Position numbers and translations under genes: made by a program. Of a stretch of 64,000 nt of DNA, positions 9,200-18,085 are shown piece by piece. This DNA comes from JAAYBQ01 sp035403465 (GTDB taxonomy: Bacteria; Spirochaetota; UBA4802; UBA5550). The notes under the pieces were generated by a model. The model was not told the DNA's origin. It saw only the letters and a list, made by a program, of their open reading frames with translations, and searched no databases. The stretch's first letter is position 1; the number at the start of each line of letters is the position of its first letter. Location: NCBI GenBank assembly GCA_035403465.1, contig DAONFG010000002.1, positions 62,001-126,000 on the forward strand, given 5' to 3'.

Positions 9200-9475
9200 T
9201 CAATCCCGGAAATATTTAACAAGCTTAACCTCGTTCCCCTTGTTGTTGTAAGTGACCTCATCAAAGGCATTTGTTGTCATTGCTATGCCCCTGCCGTGGG
9301 AAAGCAGCTCGTCATTGGCAGTTGCGAGAGCACTATCTCTCATCTTTTTATGATCAAAGCCTGCGCCATCATCCCTGATGACATAAACTACCTTGCGGGG
9401 TGTAAGTGTATATTCAATCGCAACCTTTTTATCCAGGTGAACTTCACTTTTTAACAACTTCCCGTTAAGAAACAT
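9200..9475 (-). pseudogene. N-terminally truncated RsbW-type anti-sigma/serine kinase ATPase
   Basis: The 91 residues resemble the C-terminal two thirds of an anti-sigma factor of the GHKL ATPase fold. Seen are REMFLNGKLLK (the N-box ExxxNA region, with G for A), VVYVIRDDGAGFD (G1 box) and SHGRGIAMTTNAFDEVTY (G2 box region), ending KLVKYF as in RsbW-like proteins. Family members are usually about 140 residues, and the first 45-50 residues are missing. Upstream in frame there is open sequence for only 22 codons before a stop, with no family-like text. It is either a decayed gene or a minimal domain. A neighbouring fragment on the same strand supports decay of a signalling locus. Confidence 0.6.
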
Positions 9476-9570
9476 TTCCCGGCATCCGCCGATATAAGGG
9501 AAAAGATTCCGTAAATCCTGTTCTGCTGTTCTGAATGATTAAACTGGAAAGGGATGATAATTGTTACAGG

Positions 9571-9846
9571 TTAGGACTTATAGGATCTAAAAGAAAACCA
9601 TTGTCTTCGCGGAAGGCCAATTATTTTCAATTCGGGTATGCTTAAACGGATCCTGCCCGACTTTCCACCGGGAATTTTTAACCATGAGTCATTATCATGT
9701 ATAATGTTTATCCAGTCCGGCGAAAAACCCTTAGAGATATAAATATCCTGGCTCATCAGGTTAACAGGAATCGTATCGTTGGCGGATAACTTTTCAGCAG
9801 AAACCAGAAACTCTAAACACGCCAGATATAATAAAATCTTTTTCAT
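9571..9846 (-). pseudogene. N-terminal fragment of exported signalling protein (SpoIIE/7TMR-DISM-like)
   Basis: A 91-residue ORF starting with a signal peptide (MKKILLYLACLEFLVSAEKLSAN). The short text that follows (IYISKGFSPDWINIIHDND, SWLKIPGG, then LPRRQWFSFRSYKS) resembles the start of the exported domain that precedes seven membrane helices and a phosphatase or cyclase in spirochaete SpoIIE-type receptors. It then stops. The rest of such a protein is absent, and the next thing on this strand is the anti-sigma fragment. I read this as the two ends of a SpoIIE-anti-sigma locus left after an internal deletion. A genuine small secreted protein is the alternative. An in-frame ATG at 9903 would add 19 residues. 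Confidence 0.4.
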
Positions 9847-9903
9847 TAATACTAACCTAGCGAAGTCAGACTGATATTTTTGTTTCTTGGAAAACCGGTA
9901 CAT

Positions 9904-10220
9904 CCGGAATCCATTATATACGGATTCTCAAATACGAAATAATAACAGCTATTACAGTAAAATCAAGCCCATTTGACGGGGATTGCCGGTCACATAATGA
10001 CACACAGGTTCTTTCACAAAATCATTGCATCCGGATTTCTCTGCTGAGCCGGTTTTATTGGAGCGTCGTTCTTAAATACCAGCGTTTTTATTCCGGCTGA
10101 TTAAATCGAAGTATTTGCACAGGTTCTAAAAAAATACTTGCCATGTGTATATATAATTCATTTCTATTATGTACTGCAGAAATCTGTTTTTATCATATAA
10201 AAGGCGCGTGATTCCGGAAA
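9904..10220. other. Gene-free region upstream of the VTC operon
   Basis: No ORF of credible composition and no hairpin of note. The part nearest 10221 is AT-rich (ATATATAATTC near 10146-10156) and probably carries the promoter of the VTC-DUF4956-CotH genes, although I see no good -35 box. Confidence 0.35.
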
Positions 10221-10913
10221 ATGATCCATAATGCGGTAGTGCATGAACTTAAATTTACAATTCACAACACCAGGGCGAATGATATTATCGCCTGGCTCGA
10301 CAGGTTCTGCAAACCAGACCCTGAATTTCCACGGGGAATTGTCTCGAGCATTTATTACGACACGATGAACTGGGCATACCTGAACGAGAAGCTGAACAGC
10401 TATTACCTGAAAAAAAAGGTCCGTCTAAGATGGTATTCCGACCTTGGCTATAAACTGCACGATGATGTATCATTTCTTGAGGTAAAATACAAGATAGGCG
10501 GGCGCAGGGAAAAAATCCGCGTAGATACATCCTTTACCGGAAGCGAGCTTGCAGAGATGCCTCTTGAAAACAAAGAGCTTGTTGATGTTATAAAATTATT
10601 CAGGACAAAAGACGTTACTATCGCGGAAAAAATATTTCCTGCATTCCAGATATCATATAAGAGGCTCCGGTATATTGATCCATACACCGGTTCACGTATC
10701 TGTTTCGATTACGATATATCGGCGCCAAGAACAAACAGAATGATGATGCCTTACCTTTTTTCTGAAAAACTTCTGACCGCGGTATTTGAAATAAAGGGCC
10801 CGGAGAATGTGCTTCCATCATCCCTTTACCCCCTGACTGATATGGGGCTTAAAAAATCCGCCTTTTCAAAATACAGTTCCTGCTATCATAAATTGACGAG
10901 ACAACATTATTAA
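10221..10913 (+). CDS. VTC domain protein (polyphosphate polymerase-like tunnel fold)
   Basis: The 230-residue protein matches the VTC domain: an early HELKFTIHNTRANDI, the RGIVSSIYYDTMNWAYLNEK strand-helix region, LKKKVRLRWYSD, then SFLEVKYKIGGRREKIRVD. These conserved basic and acidic residues line the triphosphate tunnel in the family. In yeast Vtc4 the domain makes polyphosphate; the bacterial role is mostly unproven. It is followed 22 bases later by a DUF4956 membrane protein and then a CotH-like protein, a trio repeatedly seen together in bacteria. The ATG has only a weak GGAAA upstream. Confidence 0.8.
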   Translation: MIHNAVVHELKFTIHNTRANDIIAWLDRFCKPDPEFPRGIVSSIYYDTMNWAYLNEKLNSYYLKKKVRLRWYSDLGYKLHDDVSFLEVKYKIGGRREKIRVDTSFTGSELAEMPLENKELVDVIKLFRTKDVTIAEKIFPAFQISYKRLRYIDPYTGSRICFDYDISAPRTNRMMMPYLFSEKLLTAVFEIKGPENVLPSSLYPLTDMGLKKSAFSKYSSCYHKLTRQHY

Positions 10914-10935
10914 TACAAATACGGAAGGTGATTTT

Positions 10936-11649
10936 ATGGGATACCCCATTGAGAAAATAACATCCATACTGTTAAAGGGATTCGGAAGCCAGAAAATGGA
11001 AGATATCGGCTTTTTCCCTTTTCTCCTGCTGCTCATGCTTTCGCTCATTGCGGCAATGATTATATCATACCTGTACCTCAAGTTCTACAAGAACAGGGCA
11101 ACCGGAAGTCAGATACACAGAGCCTTTCCCCTGCTTGGAATTTCTGTCACTGCTATCTTTATATGCATACAGTTTTCTCTGCCTCTTTCCCTTGGTCTGC
11201 TCGGCGCCCTGTCTATAGTCAGGTTCAGGACTCCGATCAAGGAGCCCGAGGAGATCGGTTTCATTATGGTTGTGATTTCAACCTCGATCTGCTGCGCAAC
11301 TTTTAATATCTTATTTCTGTGTCTTATACTGCTTGTGACTTATATCGGCCTACTAATTCTTCAGAAGGGCCCCAGGTTTATGAAAGGGCGTCTTAATGAC
11401 GGCGTTATAATCATTACACTCCCGTCAGACAGCTTCAATGAAAAGGCGCAGAATATTTTAACATTTCTCAGGAACACGCTCCCGGCCGGCAAGATAGAAA
11501 GTCTTATCGAAAACAGGGATGAGACCGTTGTTTCTTACAGCTTTACAAGGCTGGATGATGAAATGATAATAAGGATGAAAAACGAAATGAACACGATCTC
11601 GGGAAAGATAAATGCCAACTTTTTCTTTAACAGGATAGGTGATATCTGA
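10936..11649 (+). CDS. DUF4956 integral membrane protein
   Basis: A 237-residue protein with about four membrane segments (FLLLLMLSLIAAMIISYLYL, ISVTAIFICIQFSLPLSLGLLG, IGFIMVVISTSICCATFNILFL, then LILLVTYIGLLI) and the DUF4956 core ALSIVRFRTPIKEPEEIGF. The last 80 residues form a cytoplasmic alpha/beta tail. The ribosome-binding site GGAAGGTG lies ahead of ATG. Its function is unknown. Genomic pairing with VTC and CotH suggests a shared envelope or phosphate-polymer function, which is an inference. Confidence 0.8.
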   Translation: MGYPIEKITSILLKGFGSQKMEDIGFFPFLLLLMLSLIAAMIISYLYLKFYKNRATGSQIHRAFPLLGISVTAIFICIQFSLPLSLGLLGALSIVRFRTPIKEPEEIGFIMVVISTSICCATFNILFLCLILLVTYIGLLILQKGPRFMKGRLNDGVIIITLPSDSFNEKAQNILTFLRNTLPAGKIESLIENRDETVVSYSFTRLDDEMIIRMKNEMNTISGKINANFFFNRIGDI

Positions 11650-11657
11650 GATAAGCA

Positions 11658-13130
11658 ATGAAAAACTCATTTCTTATTATTTCAGTATTTTCAGTTCTTA
11701 TAATTCTGGGCGCAGTGCTCGAGAATTTTGATTCGTTCTCATTAGTAAAGAGTACTCTCAGGAACAGGGACCTGCCTTCCCCGCTGCTTAATTTCGGGAA
11801 GAGGGGTCAGATTATGAAGGAGATGGGACTAAGGTATATTGTACCCCCTGATGAAGAGAATATCCCAGTAGATGATTTTATCAAATCGATCAGAATAAGC
11901 AATTCAAAACTTGATGTAAAAAATAACTGGATTACACCGGAAAGCATTCCATATAATAAAATACCCAGTTCCATGGTGCTTAATAATGAAATAACTATAA
12001 GCGGAATTCCAATACTTTCGGTAGTAATTGAAAATGATTCTCTATATAATGAAAATACAGGTCTCATTCCTAATGCCCTGAAAAAAGGAAGGCAGTGGGA
12101 GAGGCCCTGTTTCATAACATTTTATGAATCCGGCAAAATACAATTTGCATCTGGTGCGGGTTTACGAGTTCACGGGGGCTCCAGCAGAAAAGATGCAATA
12201 AAAAGCTGGAGATTATATTTTCGATCAATGTACGGGCATGAAGAAGTTGATTCAGAACTTTTCCTTGATTATAACCGGAGTCCTATTAGCAGTGTGGTAT
12301 TAAGAAAGGAAAAGGGCAGGGGGATTCATTTTTTAAATCCGCTTGCCTATGATATTGCATCGAGAATCGGATGTATTGTTCCCCATAGCAAGCCGGTTAT
12401 GCTTTATATTAATGGGAAAAAATACAGCGATGATAAGTACCATTTTATTGAGCATCTGAACAGGAATTACATTCACAACCTCTTGGGGCATGATAATTTT
12501 ATTTTTGTTAGAACAGAGAAACGGGTATTATCCGAGAAACTGAAAAAAAGTAGGCCTGTTGAATATCTTGATTTTATTTCCTGGTGCAGGGACAAAAATA
12601 AAAAAATGACTATTTCACGTCTCTCCGAAAGGGTTGATGTAGATAATTTTATTAATTGGTGGGTTGCTGTTTTATTCCTTGCAAATTTTGATGCATATCA
12701 GGGACTGGCGGTTTTCAACAATGATCCTGCTGTAAAAAAATGGTTCTGGATCATGTATGATATGGATGAATGTATCCAAGGACCGCTTAATTATAACGGC
12801 AAAATATGGGAACAGACACGGGTTTTTGATGAATTAATGAACGGCAGTCATTATAATATTTTAAACGATCCCAGAGCCATTCTGTTTAAAAGATTATTAA
12901 AGGAAGATTCTGAATTTTTAAAACTGTTTAAGCAGAGACTCCATGACGTTCTGTACCAAAAGTTATCTAATGAATTTTTTGAAGAAAGAATACATTTTTA
13001 TAAAAAAACTGCCTCCAGTTTCGGTTTTAGTGACATGCGTGGGTTGGACAAGGCAGAGGTGTTTCTGCTTAATCGTTCGCAGTATCTTTTATATCTTGTA
13101 GATTATTACTTCGGGCAAGCTCAAAAGTAA
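11658..13130 (+). CDS. CotH-like kinase-fold exported protein
   Basis: A 490-residue protein with an N-terminal signal or anchor (SFLIISVFSVLIILGAVL). The CotH pattern is seen in GAGLRVHGGSSRKDAIKSWRLYFRS, which is the GxxxRxRGxSS...K.S...F element, and in the later WIMYDMDECIQG, the equivalent of the DxD metal site. CotH in Bacillus is a spore-coat protein kinase; in other bacteria CotH-like proteins are surface or secreted and often unassigned. It starts eight bases after the DUF4956 gene. Codons are noticeably richer in A/T-ending forms than in neighbouring housekeeping genes. Confidence 0.75.
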   Translation: MKNSFLIISVFSVLIILGAVLENFDSFSLVKSTLRNRDLPSPLLNFGKRGQIMKEMGLRYIVPPDEENIPVDDFIKSIRISNSKLDVKNNWITPESIPYNKIPSSMVLNNEITISGIPILSVVIENDSLYNENTGLIPNALKKGRQWERPCFITFYESGKIQFASGAGLRVHGGSSRKDAIKSWRLYFRSMYGHEEVDSELFLDYNRSPISSVVLRKEKGRGIHFLNPLAYDIASRIGCIVPHSKPVMLYINGKKYSDDKYHFIEHLNRNYIHNLLGHDNFIFVRTEKRVLSEKLKKSRPVEYLDFISWCRDKNKKMTISRLSERVDVDNFINWWVAVLFLANFDAYQGLAVFNNDPAVKKWFWIMYDMDECIQGPLNYNGKIWEQTRVFDELMNGSHYNILNDPRAILFKRLLKEDSEFLKLFKQRLHDVLYQKLSNEFFEERIHFYKKTASSFGFSDMRGLDKAEVFLLNRSQYLLYLVDYYFGQAQK

Positions 13131-13222
13131 CGGATTGTCATAATAAATAATCTTATCATATAACAGATTTGTTATGACCCTAATCGGGTTATAAAACTGT
13201 ACCATTTATACATAGGGGAAAG

Positions 13223-14863
13223 ATGATCAAAGAGAGAGCATTCGATAAAAATTTTGTATTAATACTATGCTTTGCCGTTTATGTTAAAATATTTCTGATG
13301 TTTCAGCTTTTTGAAACAGGGGGCGATGCCATAAACTACTGGGTTGCGGCAAAGCAGATTCTTTCAGGCATTAATCCGTCTCCATGGACTCACTTTAATG
13401 CAAGATTTGGTATTATTATTCCACTTGTTTTTTTCCAGGGAATTTTTGGTCAGCATCCGCTTGTCGCCAGCCTGCTTGCAATGCTGTTTTCATTCATACA
13501 GATTTTTGCTCTTTATTATTTACTAAAAAAGATGGCCGGTACATCTGTTGCATGCTCCGCAACACTCCTGTTTATTATATTTCCTGATTCAATAAGGGCT
13601 GGTACTCAGATACTTCCGGCTGTTTTCTCAGGCGCCTATGTTATTCTATCAATTCTATTTTTTTATAAATATCTTGATAATGAACGAAAATCTCTTCCTT
13701 TTCTGCTTCTGTCCGCATTAATGCTTTTCCTCTCCTATATTTCCACTGTTACAAATATTTTTTTCATGCCTGGATTTGTCCTACTCATCTGTCTTAAAGA
13801 AAAACGGTCCAGAAATATAGTAATATTCTGTTCTTTTCTGCTTTTACTTTTTATCTGCGAAACTTTGTTTTATTATTTTTACTCAGGTATTAAAACAGGT
13901 ATTATCGGTATTACAATGTCAACACACCTCCAGGGATCTAATGCTGAGAAGCTTCTTCCCTTAACATTCCTGCAATTATTCGGCAGATATCTTAAGCTTG
14001 GTCTGACTTGGAAAATACTGTTGCTGTTGTTTTCTTTTTCTTCGATAGTAATATTTAAAAGTACAGAAGATATAAAAAAAAGAGGACTGGTAATAATTAC
14101 TCTCAGCTTTTTTTTATTTATAACATTTTCTATAAAAAGCATCAATCCGATTGTACCAGCAGTATTGTTTCATGAAAGATATTTTGTGGCAGCTCTACCT
14201 ATGATTTTCGCAGTCATCAGTATTGCCTTCAATCATCTATCAATGGATATTTTAAAAATCTCAGCTATTAAGGTTAATGAAGGTATAAACAAAAAATTGT
14301 TGATAATAGTTCTCGTGGTAACATCATTATCGTTTATTATTCCTTCTTTTATTCAACTACCACTGAAGTTTTCCAGGTATTATAACAATCTGCTTGAACC
14401 GTGGAATCATAAAATTATAGTAACAGACAATTATTATAAAATGATTAATGAAGCATATGAAAACAATCTCCTTATAATTTCAGGCTATAATTATACTACA
14501 ATGGATTATAATACCTATCTCTTAGTACAAAAGCTTGAAAAGGAAGGTTTGAATCTACAAGAAGCAATTACTGGCAGCGGTTGCGGTTTAACATTGAAGC
14601 AATATCTTGATATAAGACCTAATCTTCCGGTCAAAGGGCTGAATCTTATAAGGAAAGTTTTTTTAAAGATACCATCTGATAAAATACCTGATATAAATAA
14701 AATCACTATAGATAAAAACATATATTTTTATATTCAAAAAAATCAAATTTATACTGATGAAATTTTAAAAAACAAAATACTGAATGGCGATACAGTATAT
14801 ATATACACGGCTCCTTTCAAGGGTCAGGAATTTATCATATCGCACGGGAAGGACAGGCTGTAG
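13223..14863 (+). CDS. Polytopic GT-C-like glycosyltransferase (PMT/GT39-type)
   Basis: A 546-residue protein with ten or more hydrophobic segments and a soluble C-terminal tail. Near the start, FETGGDAINYWVAAKQIL carries the acidic loop residue expected after the first helix in GT-C enzymes that use polyprenyl-phosphate sugars. No exact family can be read. The gene lies between the CotH-like gene and a polyprenyl-phosphate GT2 gene, which fits a role using the lipid-linked sugar made by the GT2. It is strongly AT-rich with many ATA and TTA codons, unlike the surrounding genes, which may reflect transfer. Confidence 0.65.
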   Translation: MIKERAFDKNFVLILCFAVYVKIFLMFQLFETGGDAINYWVAAKQILSGINPSPWTHFNARFGIIIPLVFFQGIFGQHPLVASLLAMLFSFIQIFALYYLLKKMAGTSVACSATLLFIIFPDSIRAGTQILPAVFSGAYVILSILFFYKYLDNERKSLPFLLLSALMLFLSYISTVTNIFFMPGFVLLICLKEKRSRNIVIFCSFLLLLFICETLFYYFYSGIKTGIIGITMSTHLQGSNAEKLLPLTFLQLFGRYLKLGLTWKILLLLFSFSSIVIFKSTEDIKKRGLVIITLSFFLFITFSIKSINPIVPAVLFHERYFVAALPMIFAVISIAFNHLSMDILKISAIKVNEGINKKLLIIVLVVTSLSFIIPSFIQLPLKFSRYYNNLLEPWNHKIIVTDNYYKMINEAYENNLLIISGYNYTTMDYNTYLLVQKLEKEGLNLQEAITGSGCGLTLKQYLDIRPNLPVKGLNLIRKVFLKIPSDKIPDINKITIDKNIYFYIQKNQIYTDEILKNKILNGDTVYIYTAPFKGQEFIISHGKDRL

Positions 14864-14902
14864 TCATTTTATTCAAAAGACAATTTTGCTCAGGAGTAAT
14901 GT

Positions 14903-15853
14903 ATGAAATTAATAATACAGATACCATGCTATAACGAAGAGGCTTCTTTACCGGTCACGCTTAAAGAGCTTCCAAGAAAAATTAAGGGATTCTCAAAGGT
15001 CGAGTGGCTTATCATAGATGACGGAAGCAAAGACAAGACAATCGAGGTAGCAAAAAAACTCGGGGTTGACCACGTTGTGCGATTTAACAAAAACCAGGGA
15101 CTGGCAAAAGTTTTTCCTGCCGGACTGGAAGCGTGTGTCAGGCTCGGCGCAGACGTTATTGTCAACACCGACGCCGATAACCAGTACAGTGCGGCCTATA
15201 TCCAGAAGCTGGTTGATCCGATCCTCAGTGGCGAAGCTGACATGGTCATCGGCGCCAGGCCGATCGGCAACATTTCACATTTTTCATTTATCAAGAAAAT
15301 GCTCCAGAAGTTCGGCAGTTATGTTGTAAGAAAAGTAAGCCAGACAGATGTAATGGATGCACCAAGCGGGTTCAGGGCTCTGAGCAGGGATGCGGCAATG
15401 CAGCTTCATGTTTTCAACAGCTATACATATACTCTTGAAACTATCATACAGGCCGGACGTAAAAACATGTCAATCAAATCAATTCCGGTTGAGGTTAATG
15501 AAGATTTGAGGCCTTCAAGACTTGTAAAAAGTATTGGAGATTATGTAAAAAGATCCATAATAACAATATTCAGAATTTTCATAATTTATGAGCCTTTTAA
15601 ATTTTTTATTACAATTGGTGCTGTGCTTTTTTCAGCGGGAACCCTGATCGGGATTCGATTCGTTGTATATTATTTTACAGGACACGGAACCGGGCATGTT
15701 CAGTCCCTTATACTCGCAAGTATACTGTGTGGTATAGGTTTCCAGACTGTCCTTGTTGCATTTCTTGCCGATCTTGTTTCTGTTAACAGAAGGCTGCTTG
15801 AGGATATACAGTTCAGGCTTAAAAAAATTGAAATTAGTAAAACAAAAAAGTAA
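14903..15853 (+). CDS. GT2 glycosyltransferase with two C-terminal membrane helices
   Basis: The 316-residue protein begins MKLIIQIPCYNEEASLPVTL, followed by LIIDDGSKDKTIEVA and the metal motif VNTDADNQYSAAYIQ, the features of DPM1/ArnC-like polyprenyl-phosphate sugar transferases. Two helices follow (FFITIGAVLFSAGTLIGIRFVVYYF and ILASILCGIGFQTVLVAFLADLV), then a basic tail. The likely product is a polyprenyl-phospho-sugar for a GT-C enzyme such as its upstream neighbour. AGGAGT precedes the ATG. The next gene begins one base after its stop. Confidence 0.85.
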   Translation: MKLIIQIPCYNEEASLPVTLKELPRKIKGFSKVEWLIIDDGSKDKTIEVAKKLGVDHVVRFNKNQGLAKVFPAGLEACVRLGADVIVNTDADNQYSAAYIQKLVDPILSGEADMVIGARPIGNISHFSFIKKMLQKFGSYVVRKVSQTDVMDAPSGFRALSRDAAMQLHVFNSYTYTLETIIQAGRKNMSIKSIPVEVNEDLRPSRLVKSIGDYVKRSIITIFRIFIIYEPFKFFITIGAVLFSAGTLIGIRFVVYYFTGHGTGHVQSLILASILCGIGFQTVLVAFLADLVSVNRRLLEDIQFRLKKIEISKTKK

Positions 15854-15854
15854 C

Positions 15855-16877
15855 ATGGATAATCCGGATTACAGTGATATAATTAAGGAGAGGAGAAAAC
15901 GGATATTCAGCTTCAGAAATCTCTTTTTTCTTATTGTTTCATTGTTCCTTGTCTATTTTTTTCTCCGCCAGATAGACATTGCGGGAACATTTAATGTAAT
16001 CAGGAGTATAAATCCTTCATACATTCTTATCATATTTCTACTCTATTGCCTATCAAACTATCTCAAGTCACTGCGTTTCATGCTTATGTTGAAGGGTCAT
16101 CATATAAAGCATTCAGAGATGTTTGCCATTGTCAGTTACCAGAATTTTTTTAACCTTATCCTTCCTGCGCGCACTGGTGAACTTACACTGATCTATTACC
16201 TGAAAAAAATCGGCGGGCTTAAAGTGTCAAAAGGTCTTCATTCATTACTGCTCTCCAGGTTCATGGACCTGATGATTGTAGCTGTTATTTTCATCATCTC
16301 TTCTTATTTCTACTGGGGCACCACGCTGCCTTTGCCTTTACTTTTTATTTCTTTAATAATACTTTCAGGTTCGCTGCTGCTTGTTTTTCGCCTGGGATTA
16401 ATGCTCGATATTGCAAGACATATCATAGTGGGATTTACTAGTCTTCCCGGGCTCCGGGAAAAAAAGATAATTCAAAAGGGAATTGATCTTGTTGATAAAT
16501 TCCGCAATGCGATTCCGGAATACAACAGTAAAACAGATTACTTTTTATTTATTGCTGTAACTGTGGTCATATGGATTAATTTCTACCTGATTTTTTACTT
16601 CAACATAAAAGCACTTATTGACGGCGTTTCATTCCTCAGAGTACTTATAGGCGCGACAGGGGCTGTTCTTACCAATACTCTGCCGGTAAACAGTTTTGGA
16701 AGTTTTGGAACTCTTGAGGCAGGGTGGACAGGCGGTTTCATGCTTGTGGGCATGAACCTGCAGGACTCAATTCTTACAGGTTTTGCTTACCATGTCATGA
16801 TACTTTTATGTGCAGCAGTTATTGCATCCATATGCAGGTGTGTTCTATTCATGATTAAACATATAAAAAGCAGGTAA
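15855..16877 (+). CDS. Lysylphosphatidylglycerol-synthase-type (UPF0104) membrane protein
   Basis: The 340-residue protein has about eight membrane segments and the YbhN/AglD-type pattern: NPSYILIIFLLYCLSNYLKSLRF, then FNLILPARTGELTLIYYLKK and an internal NTLPVNSFGSFGTLEAGWTGG. In these proteins the glycine-rich segment belongs to the substrate path. Members are thought to move lipids or lipid-linked sugars or to be uncharacterised flippase-like proteins. The ATG at 15855 sits just after the GT2 stop at 15853; longer in-frame extensions overlap the GT2 gene and are rejected. The next gene is convergent. Confidence 0.8.
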   Translation: MDNPDYSDIIKERRKRIFSFRNLFFLIVSLFLVYFFLRQIDIAGTFNVIRSINPSYILIIFLLYCLSNYLKSLRFMLMLKGHHIKHSEMFAIVSYQNFFNLILPARTGELTLIYYLKKIGGLKVSKGLHSLLLSRFMDLMIVAVIFIISSYFYWGTTLPLPLLFISLIILSGSLLLVFRLGLMLDIARHIIVGFTSLPGLREKKIIQKGIDLVDKFRNAIPEYNSKTDYFLFIAVTVVIWINFYLIFYFNIKALIDGVSFLRVLIGATGAVLTNTLPVNSFGSFGTLEAGWTGGFMLVGMNLQDSILTGFAYHVMILLCAAVIASICRCVLFMIKHIKSR

Positions 16878-16882
16878 TCCTC

Positions 16883-18085
16883 CTATAACTTAACAGCTAC
16901 CGTTTCGCAGAACAGTACTGCCACCCTTATCCCGCCGTTCATAAAGAGAACCTTGCGGTCGTACCTGCAGTTGAACGCCTGCTCCGCCTCTGTTCCCGGA
17001 ACTATTACAGCATAACCGCAATGCGGAAAATCACCCTGCAGTTTTTCACCTATTTGCCTATAGAGCAAAGCAGTGTTTCCCTGGTCAATGCGTTTGCCGT
17101 AAGGAGGATTGAGAACAACAAGCACCCTTTTCTCCTCTGCAGAATCAGACTTCAGTGAAAAAAAATCCTGAACAACTGGTTTAATAAAATCACTTAAATA
17201 AACCGGTACATTTCTCTTCGCGATATCAACAGCCTTCGGATCAATATCACCTGTTATAACAGACTTCCCGGATAAACTTTTCAACTCGCCCCCAAGGGTT
17301 TTCTTCATATACTCAAAGTGATTTCTTCTGAAACATGGCCAGGCAAAAAACGGAAATTCCCGATCAGCCGAAGGGAGCGCGCCTGAAAATATTCCCGCAG
17401 CCTCAACACTGAAAGTCCCTGACCCGCACATTGGGTCAACCAGTACATCGTAATTACCAATTCCAGCCTCCATGAGAATCAGCGCGGCAGTGGTCTCGCG
17501 GAGCGGCGCTGTTGAAATGAATTTTTCACCGCAGCGTTTGTGCAGCAGCGCCTTTGACGCATCCAGGCTTATGCTGCACCTGTCTTTATGGTTGCGAATG
17601 ATTAGTGTCTGTGTTATTGCAGGCGGGGTTGCACTGAAAGATTCAGGCTTAGAGTGCAGCGACATGCGCTCTGCGATCTTTGATGAAATTATCCCTTCGA
17701 GTTTGTCTGTATGCCAGATCATCGACTTTGACGCGGTTGTGCGGAATACAGGTCTGCAGCCGCATGGCAGAAACAGTTCCCATGGAAAATCTGAAACATC
17801 TTTTTCCAGCTGGTGGAATTGTGCGGACCTGAATGTTCCAAGGCGCATAACAATCCGCGATGCACCCCGCAGCATGAGGCACGCCCTGAAAAGGTCGTCA
17901 ATTCTTCCGGAAAATTCGACCCCTCCCTCTATCAGTTCAGGTCGGACTTTAAGCCCTGCCGACATCATCTCGGACGCAAGAGTATGCTCAAAACCGGGCT
18001 GTACAATGGCGAAGAAGACATGCTCCTTTGCTGACACGTGAAGCTTGACGCGGCGGTGCAGCCCCTTGTCTGTTATATTATCCAA
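16883..18085 (-). CDS. THUMP-domain class I RNA methyltransferase (RlmL/TrmN-like)
   Basis: SAM-dependent N2-guanine methyltransferase of rRNA or tRNA type. The 400-residue protein has a THUMP-like N-terminal region (ASEMMSAGLKVRPELIEGGVEFSG). The Rossmann domain shows DPMCGSGTFSVEAAGI (SAM loop), VITGDIDPKAVDIAKRNV, and the base-flipping motif VLNPPYGKRI. It resembles the N-terminal half of RlmL (YpsC group). It follows the RlmD-like gene without a gap, so two rRNA modification genes are probably cotranscribed. The exact target is not known. Confidence 0.85.
   Translation of the reverse strand: MDNITDKGLHRRVKLHVSAKEHVFFAIVQPGFEHTLASEMMSAGLKVRPELIEGGVEFSGRIDDLFRACLMLRGASRIVMRLGTFRSAQFHQLEKDVSDFPWELFLPCGCRPVFRTTASKSMIWHTDKLEGIISSKIAERMSLHSKPESFSATPPAITQTLIIRNHKDRCSISLDASKALLHKRCGEKFISTAPLRETTAALILMEAGIGNYDVLVDPMCGSGTFSVEAAGIFSGALPSADREFPFFAWPCFRRNHFEYMKKTLGGELKSLSGKSVITGDIDPKAVDIAKRNVPVYLSDFIKPVVQDFFSLKSDSAEEKRVLVVLNPPYGKRIDQGNTALLYRQIGEKLQGDFPHCGYAVIVPGTEAEQAFNCRYDRKVLFMNGGIRVAVLFCETVAVKL

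Noticed and set aside
17472..18041. 189-codon plus-strand ORF inside the RlmL-like gene
   Set aside because: Antisense shadow; protein composition is not plausible.
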